DNA of 64,000 bases from contig CALNXK010000008.1 in assembly GCA_942486035.1 (NCBI GenBank), forward strand, positions 1,752,501-1,816,500, read 5' to 3'. Position 1 is the first letter of the stretch. Each line of letters starts with the position of its first letter. Position numbers and translations under genes: made by a program. The notes under the pieces were generated by a model. That model searched no databases. It worked only from the letters and a program-made list of their open reading frames with translations, and had not been told where the DNA came from. Below are positions 11,462-24,086 of the stretch, piece after piece. The stretch comes from Porites lobata. Its lineage: Eukaryota; Cnidaria; Anthozoa; Scleractinia; Poritidae.

Positions 11462-12490
11462 ATCATGTCCAGGAGCTTTGTTAGCGTTGAACGATTTGAC
11501 ATTAATATTGTTTAATTCACGAACCGTTAGTTGTTGCAATGAAATGGATTCAGAAAGAGAGTTGCTCAAGAAATCCTTGGGTGATGAATTTGTTTAAGGA
11601 ATTTTGCTCACCAAATTTGGCCCTTTATTGGTGAAGTAATCACAGAAATTATTGGCAATGTCGGTAGGATTGCTAATTTCCATTCCATTTTTGGTGAAGC
11701 TTGCAGGATACGGTGATTTAGCGACACGCCTGTTGTTTAGTTCATTGAGAATTTTCCATGTTCGCTTTAAGTTAGATCTAGCCTTATCCAATTTGTTGTC
11801 ATAATAATAATATTTTTCCTGGCGACACGAACAAGACAAGTTAGCTTATTTCTAAATGACTTATAGTTGGATTCATGCTCATGACTTGGTTTCCTTAGGA
11901 ATAATTTATACAGCCTAGACTTTGTTTTAATTGATTTCAAGATTCCAGTTTTAAGCCACGGATTATGCAGAGTTTTTAGGTTTTTGCCTTAACAAAACTT
12001 TATTGGAAAACTCTTGTTACAAATTCAGTATGTTTTTGTAGGAACCCATTGTAAGCGGCGTTGGCATCAGCATAAATTAGGGAATTCCAATCAAATTCAC
12101 ACAAGAGGTTGTTAAATGCATTATTAATATTCTGACTAGAGAAGTTGCAAATGGCAACACTTTCCTTAGGCTTAATTGTTGAAGAATGTATCAGTGTAAC
12201 AGAGTGTGAAGATTGGTAAATGATCAGACAGGTCGTTAATAATAAGTCCATTGTCACACGAGGCAGAAATATCGTTTGTAAAAATGTTAGTAATCAGGGT
12301 GGCGCTGTACCAAGTAAGACGAGTTGGTCTCGAAATTAGTGGGTAAAGAAAACTGAGAAAAGAACGCATTCATAAACTCATTCCTAGCTGAATGCAAATC
12401 AGTGTTAAGAAGGTCTAAATTGAAATCACCCATTATGTAACACATTTTATTGTCCCTGGTTACCCGGTCAAGCAATTGCTGAAAAGATTA

Positions 12491-13110
12491 GTGCAATAAG
12501 CATGGAGTCAAATGACATCAATTATTTTTCAGTACTGAATGTTAGGTGAGCTCCATGCAAACATTGAAATGTTTCTGTTTTCTATTCTAGAAAAGCAAGG
12601 AAAAGAGAAAGGTTGTCATGTTGCTGGTTGGGTATCGTATAGTGCTACAACTGTTTTTACATTTATTTTCCGGGCTTTTACTTATCGATAGACTGCATCA
12701 TACTGAAAACACAACGACAAACAAAGATGACAATAATGTTATTGACATTTTGTTGAAAGTAAAAATAGTTAAAACAGTGTAAAGTAAAGCAATTGCATGT
12801 AGGTATTTTTTTAAGAACAGTTTATCAGTAGTATTTGGTAGTCTCAAAAACTCATTTGCTCCTTCACTTAATGTTGAAATCCTTAGCAAATTGTCAGCTG
12901 GCTTCTGAAAAAATCTGTTGCCTAGTTCCTAGCTCTCCAGTTTTACCCAGTGGTCAGTGTATTTTGGATGGGCCATATGATGCCTTTGATCTAGGTTAAA
13001 CCACCAGAATGAATTCACCATGGCGGCCTGGGAAAGGTTGTACAAGTACAATACAACAACAAGCTACAGAGATTACCAGACACCTGGTATCTTCAACTAT
13101 TGTAGTTCTC
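12491..13110 (+). other. Gene-poor stretch with one candidate exon (12995-13086)
   Basis: No clear gene. On the plus strand, an acceptor-like TGCCTTTGATCTAG precedes 12995 and a donor CCTG|GTATCT follows 13086. The 92 nt between read LNHQNEFTMAAWERLYKYNT and then TTSYRDYQTP, also with an internal ATG in a good context (ttcaccATGGCGG). The residue mix looks coding-like, but no family is recognised and no partner exon is found. It directly abuts the satellite on its right. Confidence 0.2.
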
Positions 13111-13114
13111 TTCT

Positions 13115-16100
13115 ATTCTGTTGCTTTATGTTTTTGTATGGCATCTCTGTGTAATGTTTCTTTTTCTAATGTTGTACTTCTGCTGTTCCATAGTCGAGGG
13201 CTAGGTGCTCTAGTCCACCAATAGCTTTGGTTCAGTTGTGCCTCAGTACTGTAAGTATGGTAAGTACAGTGTAGGTATTGTGTCTCTGTGTCATGTGCAG
13301 TTCTATGTGAAATATTATGCTGTGGTTCTGCGGTTCCATAGTTTAGGGCAAGGTCCTCTAGTCCTACCACGACTTTGGTTCGGTGGTTCCTCAGTATCGT
13401 GAGTACAGTGTATGTATTATGTCTCTGTAATGTGCACTTCTTTTTATGCTGTTGTGGTTCTGCGGTTCCATAGTTAAGTGCTAGGTTCTCTAGTTCTACC
13501 ACAACTTTGGCTCGGTGGTTCCTCGGTATTGTAAGTAAAGTGTATGTATTGTGTCTCTGTAATGTGCAGTTCTTTTTATGCTGTTGTGGTTTTGCGGTTC
13601 CATAGTTAAGGGCTAGGTTCTCTAGTTCTACCACGACTTTGGTTCGGTGGTTCCTCAGTATCATAAGTACAGTGTATGTATTATGTCTCTGTAATGTGCA
13701 GTTCTTTTTATAATGTTGTGGTTCTGCGGTTCCATAGTTAAGGGCTAGGTTCTCTAGTTCTGCCACGACTTTGGTTCAGTGGTTCCTCAGTATCGTAAGT
13801 ACATTGTATGTTTTGTGTCTCTGTGTAATGTGCAGTTCTTTGTTTTATGCTGTGGTTCTGCGGTTCCATAGTTAAGGGCTAGGTGCTCTAGTTCTACCAC
13901 GACTTTGGTTCGGTGGTTCCTCAGTATCGTAAGTACAGTGTATGTATTATGTCTCTGTAATGTGCAGTTCTTTTTATAATGTTGTGGTTCTGCGGCTCCA
14001 TAGTTAAGGGCTAGGTTCTCTAGTTCTGCCACGACTTTGGTTCCGTGGTTCCTCGGTATCATAAGTACAGTGTATGTATTGTGTCTCTGTGTAATGTGCA
14101 GTTTTTTGTTTTATGCTGTGGTTCTGCGGTTCCATAGTTAAGGGCTAGGTTCTCTAGTTCTGCCACGACTTTGGTTCGGTGGTTCCTTAGTATCGTAAGT
14201 ACAGTGTATGTGTTGTGTCTCTGTGTAATGTGCAGTTCTTTGTTTTATGCTGTGGTTCTGCGGTTCCATAGTTAAGGGCTAGGTTCTCTAGTTCTGCCAC
14301 GACTTTGGTTCGGTGGTTCCTCAGTATCGTAAGTACAGTGTATGTGTTGTGTCTCTGTGTAATGTGCAGTTCTTTGTTTTATGCTGTGGTTGTGTCTCTG
14401 TGTAATGTGCAGTTCTTTGTTTTATGCTGTGGTTCTGTGGTTCCATAGTTAAGGGCTAGGTTCTCTAGTTCTACCACAACTTTGGCTCGGTGGTTCCTCG
14501 GTATTGTAAGTACAGTGTAGTACTGGTGTACTGGTGTAGTGTAAGGGCTAGGTGCTCTAGTTCTACCACGACTTTGGTTCGGTGGTTCCTCAGTATCGTA
14601 AGTACAGTGTATGTATTATGTCTCTGTAATGTGCAGTTCTTTTTGTAATGCTGTGGTTCTGCGGTTCCATAGTTAAGGGCTAGGTTCTCTAGTTCTACCA
14701 CAACTGTGGTTCGGTAGTTCCTCTGTATCGTAAGTACAGTGTATGTGTTGTGTCTCTGTGTAATGTGCAGTTTTTTGTTTTATGCTGTGGTTCTGCAGTT
14801 CCATAGTTAAGAGCTAGGTTCTCTAGTTCTGCCACGACTTTGGTTCGGTGGTTCCTCAGTATCGTAAGTACAGTGTATGTGTTGTGTCTCTGTGTAATGT
14901 GCAGTTCTTTGTTTTATGCTGTGGTTCTGCAGTTCCATAGTTAAGGGCTAGGTTCTCTAGTTCTGCCACGACTTTGGTTCGGTGGTTCCTCAGTATCGTA
15001 AGCACAGTGTATGTGTTGTGTCTGTGTAATGTGCAGTTGTTTTTACAATGTTGGGGTTCTGCAGTTCCATCGTTAAGGGCTAGGTTCTCTAGTTCTGCCA
15101 CGACTTTGGTTCGGTGGTTCCTCGGTATCGTAAGTACAGTGTATGTGTTGTGTCTGTGTAATGTGCAGTTGTTTTTACAATGTTGGGGTTCTGCAGTTCC
15201 ATAGTTAAGGGCTAGGTTCTCTAGTTCTACCACAACATTGGTTCGGTGGTTCCCCAGTATCGTGAGTACAGTGTATGTATTGTGTCTCTGTGTAATGTGC
15301 AGTTCTTTTTGTAATGCTGTGGTTCTGCGGTTCCTGAGTCAAGGGCAAGGTGCTCTAGTTCTACCACGACTTTGGTTCGGTGGTTCCTCAGTATCGTGAG
15401 TACAGTGTATGTATTGTGTCTCTGTAATGTGCAGTTCTTTTTGTAATGCTGTGGTTCTGCGGTTCCTTAGTTAAGGGCTAGGTTCTCTAGTTCTACCACG
15501 ACTTTGGTTCGGTGGTTCCTCAGTATCATAAGTACAGTGTATGTGTTGTGTCTCTGTGTAATGTGCAGTTCTTTTTGTAATGCTGTGGTTCTGCGGTTCC
15601 TTAGTCAAGGGCTAGGTGCTCTAGTTCTACCACGACTTTGGTTCGGTGGTTCCTCAGTATCGTGAGTACAGTGTATGTATTGTGTCTCTGTAATGTGCAG
15701 TTCTTTTTGTAATGCTGTGGTTCTGCGGTTCCATAGTTAAGGGCTAGGTTCTCTAGTTCGACCACGACTTTGGTTCGGTGGTTCCTCAGTATCGTAAGTA
15801 CAGTGTATGTGTTGTGTCTCTGTGTAATGTGCAGTTCTTTTTGTAATGCTGTGGTTTTGCGGTTCCTTAGTCAAGGGCTAGGTGCTCTAGTTCTACCACG
15901 ACTTTGGTTCGGTGGTTCCTCAGTATCGTGAGTACAGTGTATGTATTGTGTCTCTGTAATGTGCAGTTCTTTTTGTAATGCTGTGGTTCTGCGGTTCCAT
16001 AGTTAAGGGCTAGGTTCTCTAGTTCTACCACGACTTTGGTTCGGTGGTTCCTCGGTATCGTAAGTACAGTGTATGTGTTGTGTCTGTGTAATGTGCAGTT

Positions 16101-16610
16101 GTTTTTACAATGTTGGGGTTCTGCAGTTCCATAGTTAAGGGCTAGGTTCTCTAGTTCTACCACAACTTTGGTTCGGTGGTTCCTCAGTATCGTGAGTACA
16201 GTGTATGTATCGTGTCTCTGTGTAATGTGCAGTTCTTTTTGTAATGCTGTGGTTCTGCGGTTCCTTAGTCAAGGGCTAGGTTCTCTAGTTCTACCACAAC
16301 TTTGGTTTGGTGGTTCCTCAGTATCGTGAGTACAGTGTATGTATTGTGTCTCTGTGTAATGTGCAGTTCGTTTGATAATGCTGTGGTTCTGCGGTTTCAA
16401 TATAGTTAAGGGCTAGGTGCTCTAGTTCTACCGTTACTTTTGTTTTGTGGTTGCTCGGTATTGAAAGTGCAATGTGTATGGATTGTGTGTCTGTGTATTG
16501 TGTAGTTCTTTGTAGAAGGCTGTGCTTTTGCTGTTTCATTGTTAAGGGCTAGTTGCTCTAGTCCTGCAATGGCTTTGTTTCAGTGGTTCCTTATGGTTGT
16601 AAGTGTATGC
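13115..16610. repeat. 132-bp satellite array, about 25 units
   Basis: The tandem unit is about 132 bp (129-136). Its landmarks are GGGCTAGGTTCTCTAGTTCT, CACGACTTTGGTTCGGTGG, AGTACAGTGTATGTATTATG, TAATGTGCAGTTC and TGGTTCTGCGGTTCCATAG. Units at the edges are the most diverged; central ones are nearly identical, as in a satellite homogenised by unequal exchange. Since 132 is 44 codons, many units stay open on the minus strand (ELENLALNYGTAEPQH recurs), and some on the plus strand too. Units of other lengths break the frame, and two irregular points occur near 14390 and 14520. Best read as non-coding. Confidence 0.9.
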
Positions 16611-18112
16611 TGTGTATCTGTGGTTGATAAATTTTCTGTGGTTGATAAATGTGTTTTTGTTCTTACAAAGTCTTTCATGCACTGCAAGTATGTACTTGTA
16701 GATATTGGGTGTCCTGTTTCTTTTTAGGTTGCTATTGTTTTGCACTTGTGTGACTTTCCCCAGACCCACATGGTGAAATTATTGCAGTGATGTAAATTAG
16801 GTGAAGGTTTGCATCGCCTGTTGGAAAGGCATTGACTACATAGTGAAACTTTTGATCCCTGGGAATTTGGCTACAGTGTTCTTCTATTTATTTTTGTAAT
16901 GCTGAAATTAAAGCTTTTCAAATTCATTCAAAGAGCAAAAACCTTTTGGAGTTAACCATTTAAAACGGTTTTTCTATACCTAATTGCTTCACTTTACACT
17001 GCCTTACAGAGGTGATAAGAGATGAAATTACTGTAGTAAAACATTCTTGCTTCACTTATTCTTAGATCAGTACCAAGGAGGAAGGTGGAATGGCCCACTT
17101 ATCCACCCATGTGCTGAAATGTAGTGGTATTAGTAGGTTAATCGTATTTTCTTCTTCTTCTGAAGGCAGTTGATCGACTCTTCCATAACTGAAGACATTA
17201 ATTGAAGTATAAGGTGAAAGTGTTGTTTACTGTTGGCTTATTTATTTATTATGTAAGATAATTAGAGTTGTTTGTTTTCCACTATGTTCTGATCCAATTA
17301 TTCCTTCCTAACAGGTTTGTGACAAGTTTTCTTTTTCATAATTAGGTGCAGCATGGCATTTTTCATTGTTTAGTCTTTGTTTCTAGGTGAACGTGTCTGA
17401 TGTTTCTCATTTCTCAAGTTATGTCCATTAGTAAGTAAGTTAGTCGGTAATTAATTAAAAGTAAGTAATTATATGTAAGTAAATAAGTAGGTACCTTTTT
17501 AATTAATCAATTAATTAATTAAGTAAATAAGTAAGTAAGTAAACAACTAATATTAATGAAGAAGGTAAGTAAGTAAATGATTTATTAACAGAGTATATAT
17601 ATGCTGGCACTACATCCGTTACTAAGTATTAATAACAAAAATAAATAATGATTAAAAAGAAAATTAATATTTACTGTACATTGATATTGTGAATATTGCT
17701 TAAAATACAATTTGAGTTTTATAAATTATTTTTCATTATTGTATTTATTTATTGTATATTTTGTATTCCAGTTTTTATTTCTTCCTGGGCTTTTATATCT
17801 TAATCTTTATTTATTCACTAATTTTTAAATAATCATGCAAATAATTGTAGCATTTATACTTGATTTTGCAATTTAAATGTTTAAAGCTGGGAACATGGGT
17901 TCTTTTTAAAAGATCGTTTTTAAATACATATCTTGTAGTATCTTTCTAGTTTACCCTGAATATGCTCTTATTTTTACATGTGTTGTAAATATTTTTAACT
18001 ATAAATGTATTATTTTAAACATTACTTCGATTTTTTAATAATTATGGGATATTTTAAGAAAAATAATTATTTCTTTTGGGAGATTTCTTTATGTAGGGCC
18101 AACGTCTTAAAC
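16611..18112. other. AT-rich intergenic DNA with (TAAG)n-type simple repeat
   Basis: No gene was seen. The stretch is strongly AT-rich. An impure array of TAAGTAAGT and TTAATTAA words occupies about 17430-17580. Open frames here are short, low-complexity and rich in Phe/Leu/Ile/Tyr, as expected by chance in AT-rich DNA. Confidence 0.7.
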
Positions 18113-18860
18113 TCTCTTTTCAAGGCATTCTTTGTGTACTTAGCCTTAATTTTAAATTTTTGTATTATTCTAAACACTACCTTGTATTATTTTAAACATT
18201 ACCTTAATTTTTAATAATTATGGGATATTTTTAGATATTAGCTCGCAATTTATTTAATTTTTTACTGACTATAACCACATTAATTATATTAATCAAAAAT
18301 CCAGCAAACATTCCCATCACTGATCTTTATAACAGACTATACAGCTGTGTAATATAATCCACCATCACACAGTGACATTTTTGCCCGATCCTGTTCCTCC
18401 TTTGATATGATGTCTATTGTCAACTCTCCTCAATGCCGCTCACTCACACAAGAACTGAACGACTCACTGTCCTCAGTTTTTTTGTACGAGTCTTGAACTT
18501 CTCTTTTCAAGGCATTCTTTGTGTACTTAGCCTTAATTTTAAATTTTTGTATTATTCTAAACATCACCTTGTATTATTTTAAACATTACCTTGATTTTTA
18601 ATAATTATGGGATATTTTTAGATATTAGCTTGCAATTTAACTTTTTACTGACTATAACCACATTAATTATATTAATCAAAAATCCATAAACATTCCCATC
18701 ACCGATCTTTATAACACACTATACAGCTGTCTTATATAATCCACCATCACACGATGACATTTTTGCGCGATCCTGTTCCTCCTTTGATATGCTGTCTATT
18801 GTCAACTCTCCTCAATGCCGCTCACTCACACGAGTCCTCAGTTTTTTGTACGAGTCTTGA
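18113..18860. repeat. ~386-bp tandem duplication
   Basis: The segment starting TTCAAGGCATTCTTTGTGTA at about 18119 recurs at about 18507 and is nearly identical for over 300 bp, through ACTCACACA(A) and ACTCACACG(A). A third, short start is seen at about 18848 (ACGAGTCTTGAACTTCTCTT). A further local duplication of about 35 bp (TTTTGCCTCGATCAA) follows at 18870-18935. Non-coding. Confidence 0.8.
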
Positions 18861-18989
18861 ACTTCTCTTTTGCCTCGATCAAAGCATCTTGACCTTCTAT
18901 TCTTTTGCCTCGATCAAGCATCTTGACCCTCTATTTCAGTCTCAAATTGAGCTCTCTTTATTATCTCTTTCTTAATTCTACATTTATGT

Positions 18990-19150
18990 ATTGTTTGTGT
19001 TGACAGTGCCAATGTGTTTAAGTGTCCTGCATGTGTGAGAGAGGGAGAAGGAGAGGGAGAGTGTTTGTGTTGACAGTGCCAATGTGTTTAAGTGTCCTGC
19101 GTGCGAGAGAGAGAGAAAGGCATGTGAGAGATAGAGAGAGTGTGTGAGCG
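18990..19150. repeat. ~76-bp direct duplication with GA-rich microsatellite
   Basis: GTGTTGACAGTGCCAATGTG followed by TTTAAGTGTCCTGC occurs twice, each time followed by a (GA)n-rich run. Simple slippage-prone DNA; no gene. Confidence 0.75.
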
Positions 19151-20296
19151 TAAATGCCCAAGTGCGCGCGTCTGTGGTAAAGCTTAAATGATTAGTTATT
19201 TTGTAAATTGCACATTAAATTGTATTGTTAACCATGCATGCATTTTTGTCTTAATAATTATATTTATGTATATTATTCCTTTCTGCTATGTTTGCAATGT
19301 CTTTAAAGAATTACAGGTATGTTCTGCATGAGGAGGATACAAGGACACAATCGTGCAACCTTTAACGCAAGTGGTGAGTCAAGAGAAAGGGATCAAAATA
19401 ATGGATAATAGGCCTTTTGCAATAGTTGTTCACATGATTAACTTTCTGTAAACACAAAAACAACCAGCTCTAGTTAAGACCACTTTCCAAAATTTGCAAG
19501 GTGGTGCCTTACAAGAGATTTGACAGTTAATATATTTTAGATAATTATGGCCGATAATTATGTTAAATGAGATTGAGGCATGGAACTCAGTTTTAGTATT
19601 AATGCAACTGCAGGTGGATTTATGAGTCAGAGGAGTTTATCAAGAGTTTAACTCATGCCCAATTGAAACCTGAAAGCTCATGACTAGAAAGCAAAATGTT
19701 GAGATAGCGTTTGGGTTTAAAAGTTACACAGCAGTCTCGACTTTACCTTTTGCTCTTTCGATCTCCTCTCTCTCTTGCTTTTCTTGCCCTGTTTTTGTTT
19801 TCTTTTGCTGCAAATTAATTAGCCCTGGAAAACGTTTTTGGGAAAGCTTCTAGACTGCACAGTTTTTCAGTTTTTCTGACAGTGCATCATAATCATATGA
19901 TTAAATGGAAGATTAAGATACACTCAAGTAACTAGTTAAAACAAGACTTTTATCAAAATTTTGAAGTCAACTTTTCATGGTTATCTGTATTTTTCTCCGG
20001 GCTCTTTGACTTAACCGTGCTTACATTCTGGTGCAGTTTGAAAGATATCTTACCCCTACATGAGTTTAGACAAATTCTCCTTTAATTGGGTATATACTTA
20101 TTAAAACTGATGTTACCACAAGCAGTGTATGGGACGTGGCTCAACGTGGGCATCGATCAGTTCAAATGGGTGAAGTTGTATAAAATGGTTTAAAGAATTT
20201 ACTGGTATATGTATTTGTCTATTTTCAGGAAAAGAGGAAGGATCAGATGACTGATGGCAGGAAATTATCAAAGAAAACAGTAGGTAATGTCATCAG

Positions 20297-20541
20297 GGCC
20301 CAGTTGTTCGAAAACCGATTAGCACTAACGTAACCCGGGATTAAAATATTATTATGTGGTATTATATGGGTTTCTTATTCTTCTGTTCAAGAGCATTTTC
20401 TTGGATAATTTTCTCTGTTCCTTACAGAGCACCAATTCACTACGTTGCACTGAGGCAAAAAGAATTAAACTGAATTTTCTTTGTAAGCTTTCATATGTGA
20501 TTTTAAACTTCACACTAACCCTGCTTTGAACAATCCAGCCC
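20297..20541. mobile_element. GGGCCCAGTTGTTC-family MITE, copy 1
   Basis: A roughly 245-bp element starts GGGCCCAGTTGTTCGAAA and ends TTTGAACAATCCAGCCC, an inverted pair. Internal blocks ATTAGCACTAAC, AATTAAACTGAATTTTCTTT and CACACTAACCCTG are shared in the same order with the copy at 56129-56362. Non-autonomous. Confidence 0.7.
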
Positions 20542-20977
20542 AGGTCCTTAATTAGGTACCGGTATATGAAAGTATCTTAGCAGTGTCATAGGTGATTTCC
20601 CTTATGATGTCAGTGATCGTCACATTACTTTAATCAGCAATCTAAACGATTTTAAAGTTGTTTGGCACATGTTTGTAAAAAAAATTGCAAGAGAAGTTTC
20701 CACAATCAGAAGAGCACCTACATTGTATGCTAGCAAAAAGTGGTCATCAGTACAACTGAAAAATAGGTTTGGGCTTCTCCACTGAATCCCGCAAACTCTT
20801 CAGTGAAATTTCCTGACTATTCAAAGCTCTCATTTGTACCGGGGCGGGATCCTAATAATTTCATAAAAGTTAGGGTCCAGGAGATTATCAACCAGAACAA
20901 TGTTCAGAACATTGAAACTTTTCAATAAATAAGCATATAAATAAATAATAGTTTAGAGGTAGCACATCTGCTAAGTG

Positions 20978-21197
20978 GTTCTTCATCCACTTGATTTCCT
21001 GGTTGAATTAAAATTTGAAAATGATGGTTTGGGAGAGGAGGGGAAAATTGGAGTACATGAAGAATAACCTCTCGAAGCAAAGGAGAGCACCAAAAACAAA
21101 CTCAACCCACATGCGGTGTTGACACCAGGATTTGAACCTGCGCCACAATGGTGGGAGGAGATCAAATACTCTCACCAGTGCACCACCCTTGCTCCTC
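20978..21197 (-). repeat. tRNA-derived SINE, copy 1
   Basis: The minus strand has a tRNA-like head: a box A-like GGTGCACTGGTGAGAGT, and a box B GCAGGTTCAAATCCTGG about 35 nt on. A tail shared with the copy at 63518-63700 follows (GTTGAGTTTG, TTGGTGCTCTCC, TCGAGAGGTT and TACTCC words). The anticodon arm is not intact, so this is a SINE, not a tRNA gene. Confidence 0.65.
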
Positions 21198-22139
21198 TAT
21201 ATATGTAATTGGCCTTGGAAAGGTTTTGAATGATGTATGAAAATGACAAATTAGTGATAGTTGTGATCCTACCAGCCATGGGATCAGAGCATTTTGGGGG
21301 AACATGTGGCAGGGGTCGGCCATGCTCACTGTGGAAAATACTTTAATTTATCCCCATTAAACATGAAGTTCTAAAAATCAGTCCTTTTTCCTTAAAATTA
21401 AAGCGATATAGAGAAGAAGTGTGACGTCACATTACCATGGTAGCAGAATTTCTGGATCACAACATTAGAGAGCTAGAGTTGCACTCGGCTGCGCCTCGTG
21501 CAACTCTTACGCCTCTTTCGTGCTCTCCAAACTTCCCGCGTACTCAATATCTCGACATACGCACGCTGACGCATGAACTAATTGTTAAATGCTGCACGTG
21601 CATCGCACTCTTGTAGATTTCATAACAGTCGTTGCACAACTGTGACAAAAAACTTCCTAATTTCATGTGCCTTCTTTCTGGAGTAGGTGAACACAACACA
21701 AAATTTTCTTTTTCTTTTTCTTAACTTTTGGATGCAACTCCAGAAAATTTCGCCAACATTTGACAAATTAAATGAAATTGAATCAGATCGATGAAGTATG
21801 AAACAGTGCGAATTAACTTTTTAAGTGACGTTTTTGTTTTGTTGTCATCCAGAAAATGTGCTACCATGGCAACGTGATGTGACAACTTCTCTTTTTTATT
21901 CCTATTCACCAAGCTGCCTATTCGAAATTTTGCAGATGACGCTCCGCCCATGATGATCCCTGAAGAACATGATGCAAGGACAAGATGATTTAATGATAAT
22001 TATTTAGCTTTACTTGTTTCTATTACCTAATATTACCTAATATTATTGAAAAACTGTAAGTAATTAGGCTTGATGTTTCTACGTCTTTAAGAAAAAGGGT
22101 ATAATGATAGAGTAAACACCCATGTTAGTACCAATTTTA
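21198..22139. other. Intergenic stretch, no feature supported
   Basis: No gene, hallmark repeat end or conserved motif was recognised. A minus-strand open frame at 21721-21951 (76 residues) has no recognisable similarity and no splice context. Confidence 0.5.
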
Positions 22140-23806
22140 TCTAATAACACGTCAAAATGAGTCTAGATCGCAATGTTAACGTAAGAATTAAGTATGAGGA
22201 TATCGCTATGCTTATATTAAGAGTGCGGGTGTTATTAATATGTTACAGAAATTAATTAGCTGAGAACGGTTTGATAATCATAAAAATTAAGTGAGCGTGT
22301 GTTATTTATCTAGTGGTTAATTTAAGACTGGTATGTCGCATCGCTTATGTAAGAATTAAGAATGTCTGCATGTTATTAATATAGTGATTAATTCACTACA
22401 GGGTCCTTGCAATGTTATGCGACAATTAAGAGTGTGCATGTTATTTATTTAGTGATAAGTTTACTAAGGTGAATTGCAATGCTTATGTAAGAATTAAGAA
22501 TGCACACGTGTTTTAATTTAGTAATTAATTTACTAAGAATAGATTGCAATCTCATATCAGAAATTGAGTGTCTTGTGTGTTATTTATTTAATGCTTAACT
22601 TATTATGAGGATATTGCTATGCTTATAGTAAGAGTGCGCGTGTTATTAATATTTAGTAATTAATTAGCTGAGGACGATTTGATAATCATAAAAATTAAGT
22701 GAGGGCGTGCTATTTATCTAGTGGTTAATTTAAGACTGGTATGTCGCATCGCTTATGTAAGAATTAAGAATGTCTGCATGTTATTAATATAGTGATTAAT
22801 TCACTACAGGGTCCTTGCAATGTTTATGCGACAATTAAGATTGTGCATGTTATTTATTTAGTGATACGTTTACTAAGGTAAATTGCAATGCTTATGTAAG
22901 AATTAAGAATGCACACGTGTTTTAATTTAGTAATTAATTTACTAAGAATAGATTGCAATCTCATATCAGAAATTGAGTGTCTGTGTTATTTATTTAATGC
23001 TTAACTTACTATGAGGATATTGCTATGCTTATATTAAGAGTGCGTGTGTTATTAAAATCTAGTAATTAATTGGTTGAGGACGGTTTGATAATCATAAAAG
23101 TTAAGTGAGCGCGTGTTATTTGTCTAGTGATTAATTTAAGACTGGTATGTCGCATCACTTATGTAAGAATTAAACAAAGTCTTGCAATGTTTATGCGACA
23201 ATTAAGAGTGTGCATGTTATTTATTTAGTGATTAGTTTACTAAGGTGAATTGCAATGCTTATGTAAGAATTAAGAATGCACACGTGTTTTAATTTAGTAA
23301 TTAATTTACTAAGAGTAGATTGCAATCTCATATCAGAAATTGAGTGTCTGTGTGTTATTTATTTAATGCTTAACTTACTATGAGGATATTGCTATGCTTA
23401 TATTAAGAGTGCGTGTGTTATTAATATTTAGTAATTAATTAGCTGAGGACGGTTTGATAATCATAAAAATTAAGTGTGCATGTGTTATTTATCTAGTGAT
23501 TAATTTAAGACTGGTATGTCGCATCGCTTATGTAAGAATTAAGAATGTCTGCATGTTATTAATATAGTGATTAATTCACTACAGGGTCCTTGCAATGTTT
23601 ATGCGACAATTAAGAGTGTGCATGTTATTTATTTAGTGATTAGTTTACTAAGGTGAATTGCAATGCTTATGTAAGAATTAAGAATGCACACGTGTTTTAA
23701 TTTAGTAATTAATTTACTAAGAGTAGATTGCAATCTCATATCAGAAATTGAGTGTCTGTGTGTTATTTATTTAATGCTTAACTTACTACGAGGGTATTGC
23801 AATGAA
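22140..23806. repeat. Higher-order satellite, ~410-bp period of six ~68-bp monomers
   Basis: Marker words such as AAGACTGGTATGTCGCATC recur at about 22325, 22733, 23138 and 23510, giving a ~410-bp higher-order unit; the third unit is shorter through loss of part of one monomer. Within each unit, related ~68-bp monomers share the pattern TTGCAATGCTTATGTAAGAA, TTAAGAGTGTGCATG and TTAATTTACTAAG. The array stops abruptly at TATTGCAATG (23806), where the recombinase element begins, and resumes at 25867. Confidence 0.9.
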
Positions 23807-23943
23807 AAGTTGCTTCTGACAGTTTAGTATAATAGAACCGACTAGTATTTTCCTGCCCTTGACTTGTTAATTAGCAGGAAAATATGCTCTCATCGGTATC
23901 TTATGTTTGTTTAGGCGTGTGCGCCGGTATGTGGGTAATTACT

Positions 23944-24010
23944 AGGGGTATATATTTGGGCGTGCTGGTTTTGTCTTTCATCTCGGTCTTGCTGTTCCAG
24001 CGTTCGGGTC
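23944..24010 (+). promoter_or_regulatory. TATA-type promoter of the recombinase element
   Basis: GGGGTATATATTTGGGCG at about 23944-23961 is a strong TATA box. A TTTCATCTCGGTCTTGCTG stretch 30-40 bp downstream is a plausible start-site region. It lies about 130 bp ahead of the recombinase ATG. Function inferred. Confidence 0.5.
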
Positions 24011-24086
24011 ATTTTTGTTTGTTTTTTACTTTCTAGTGTGTGTGTGTTCTTTGTGTTTATATTTTGCAGATGTTTTCAGCTCTACT

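Larger units (their letters stand above)
8740..12490 (-). mobile_element. Degenerate APE-type LINE (CR1/L2/jockey-like group) with two later insertions
   Basis: Read on the minus strand, the pieces are in the order of a standard non-LTR ORF2. An endonuclease fragment contains MGDFNLDLLNTDLHSARNEF (about 12420-12480). The reverse transcriptase contains KVIPVFKADDPTLFSNYRPI, FLDLSKVFDTINHEIL, GVPQGSILGPLLFI and the catalytic LFADDTSIF (about 10620-11240). A C-terminal segment contains YPFLTYCNVAW and IYLLQKRLVRFI (about 9190-9320). The coding is split by several frameshifts, so the copy is dead. The 3' end, at low coordinates, is an (AAAT)n tail near 8738-8757. Two DNA elements, at 9331-10291 and 11298-11461, interrupt it, and the protein reads across both once they are removed. 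The clade is inferred from motifs only. Confidence 0.85.

Noticed and set aside
13113..13766. 217-residue minus-strand frame in the 132-bp satellite as a repeat protein gene
   Set aside because: Units of 129-136 bp break the frame elsewhere, the plus strand is also open, and no non-repeat coding flank was found.
19316..19373. Candidate exon following CTTTAAAG/TTACAG and ending AAGTG|GTGAGT
   Set aside because: Short, frame choice is arbitrary, and no recognisable protein.
20229..20284. Candidate exon GAAAAGAGGAAGGATCAG... between TTTTCAG and GTAATG
   Set aside because: Good borders, but only 18 codons, with no family and no partner exon; kept as a note only.
24015..24086. Upstream start at 24015 for the recombinase
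   Set aside because: The added residues are a hydrophobic low-complexity run from the leader; homology-like sequence starts at the ATG at 24087.
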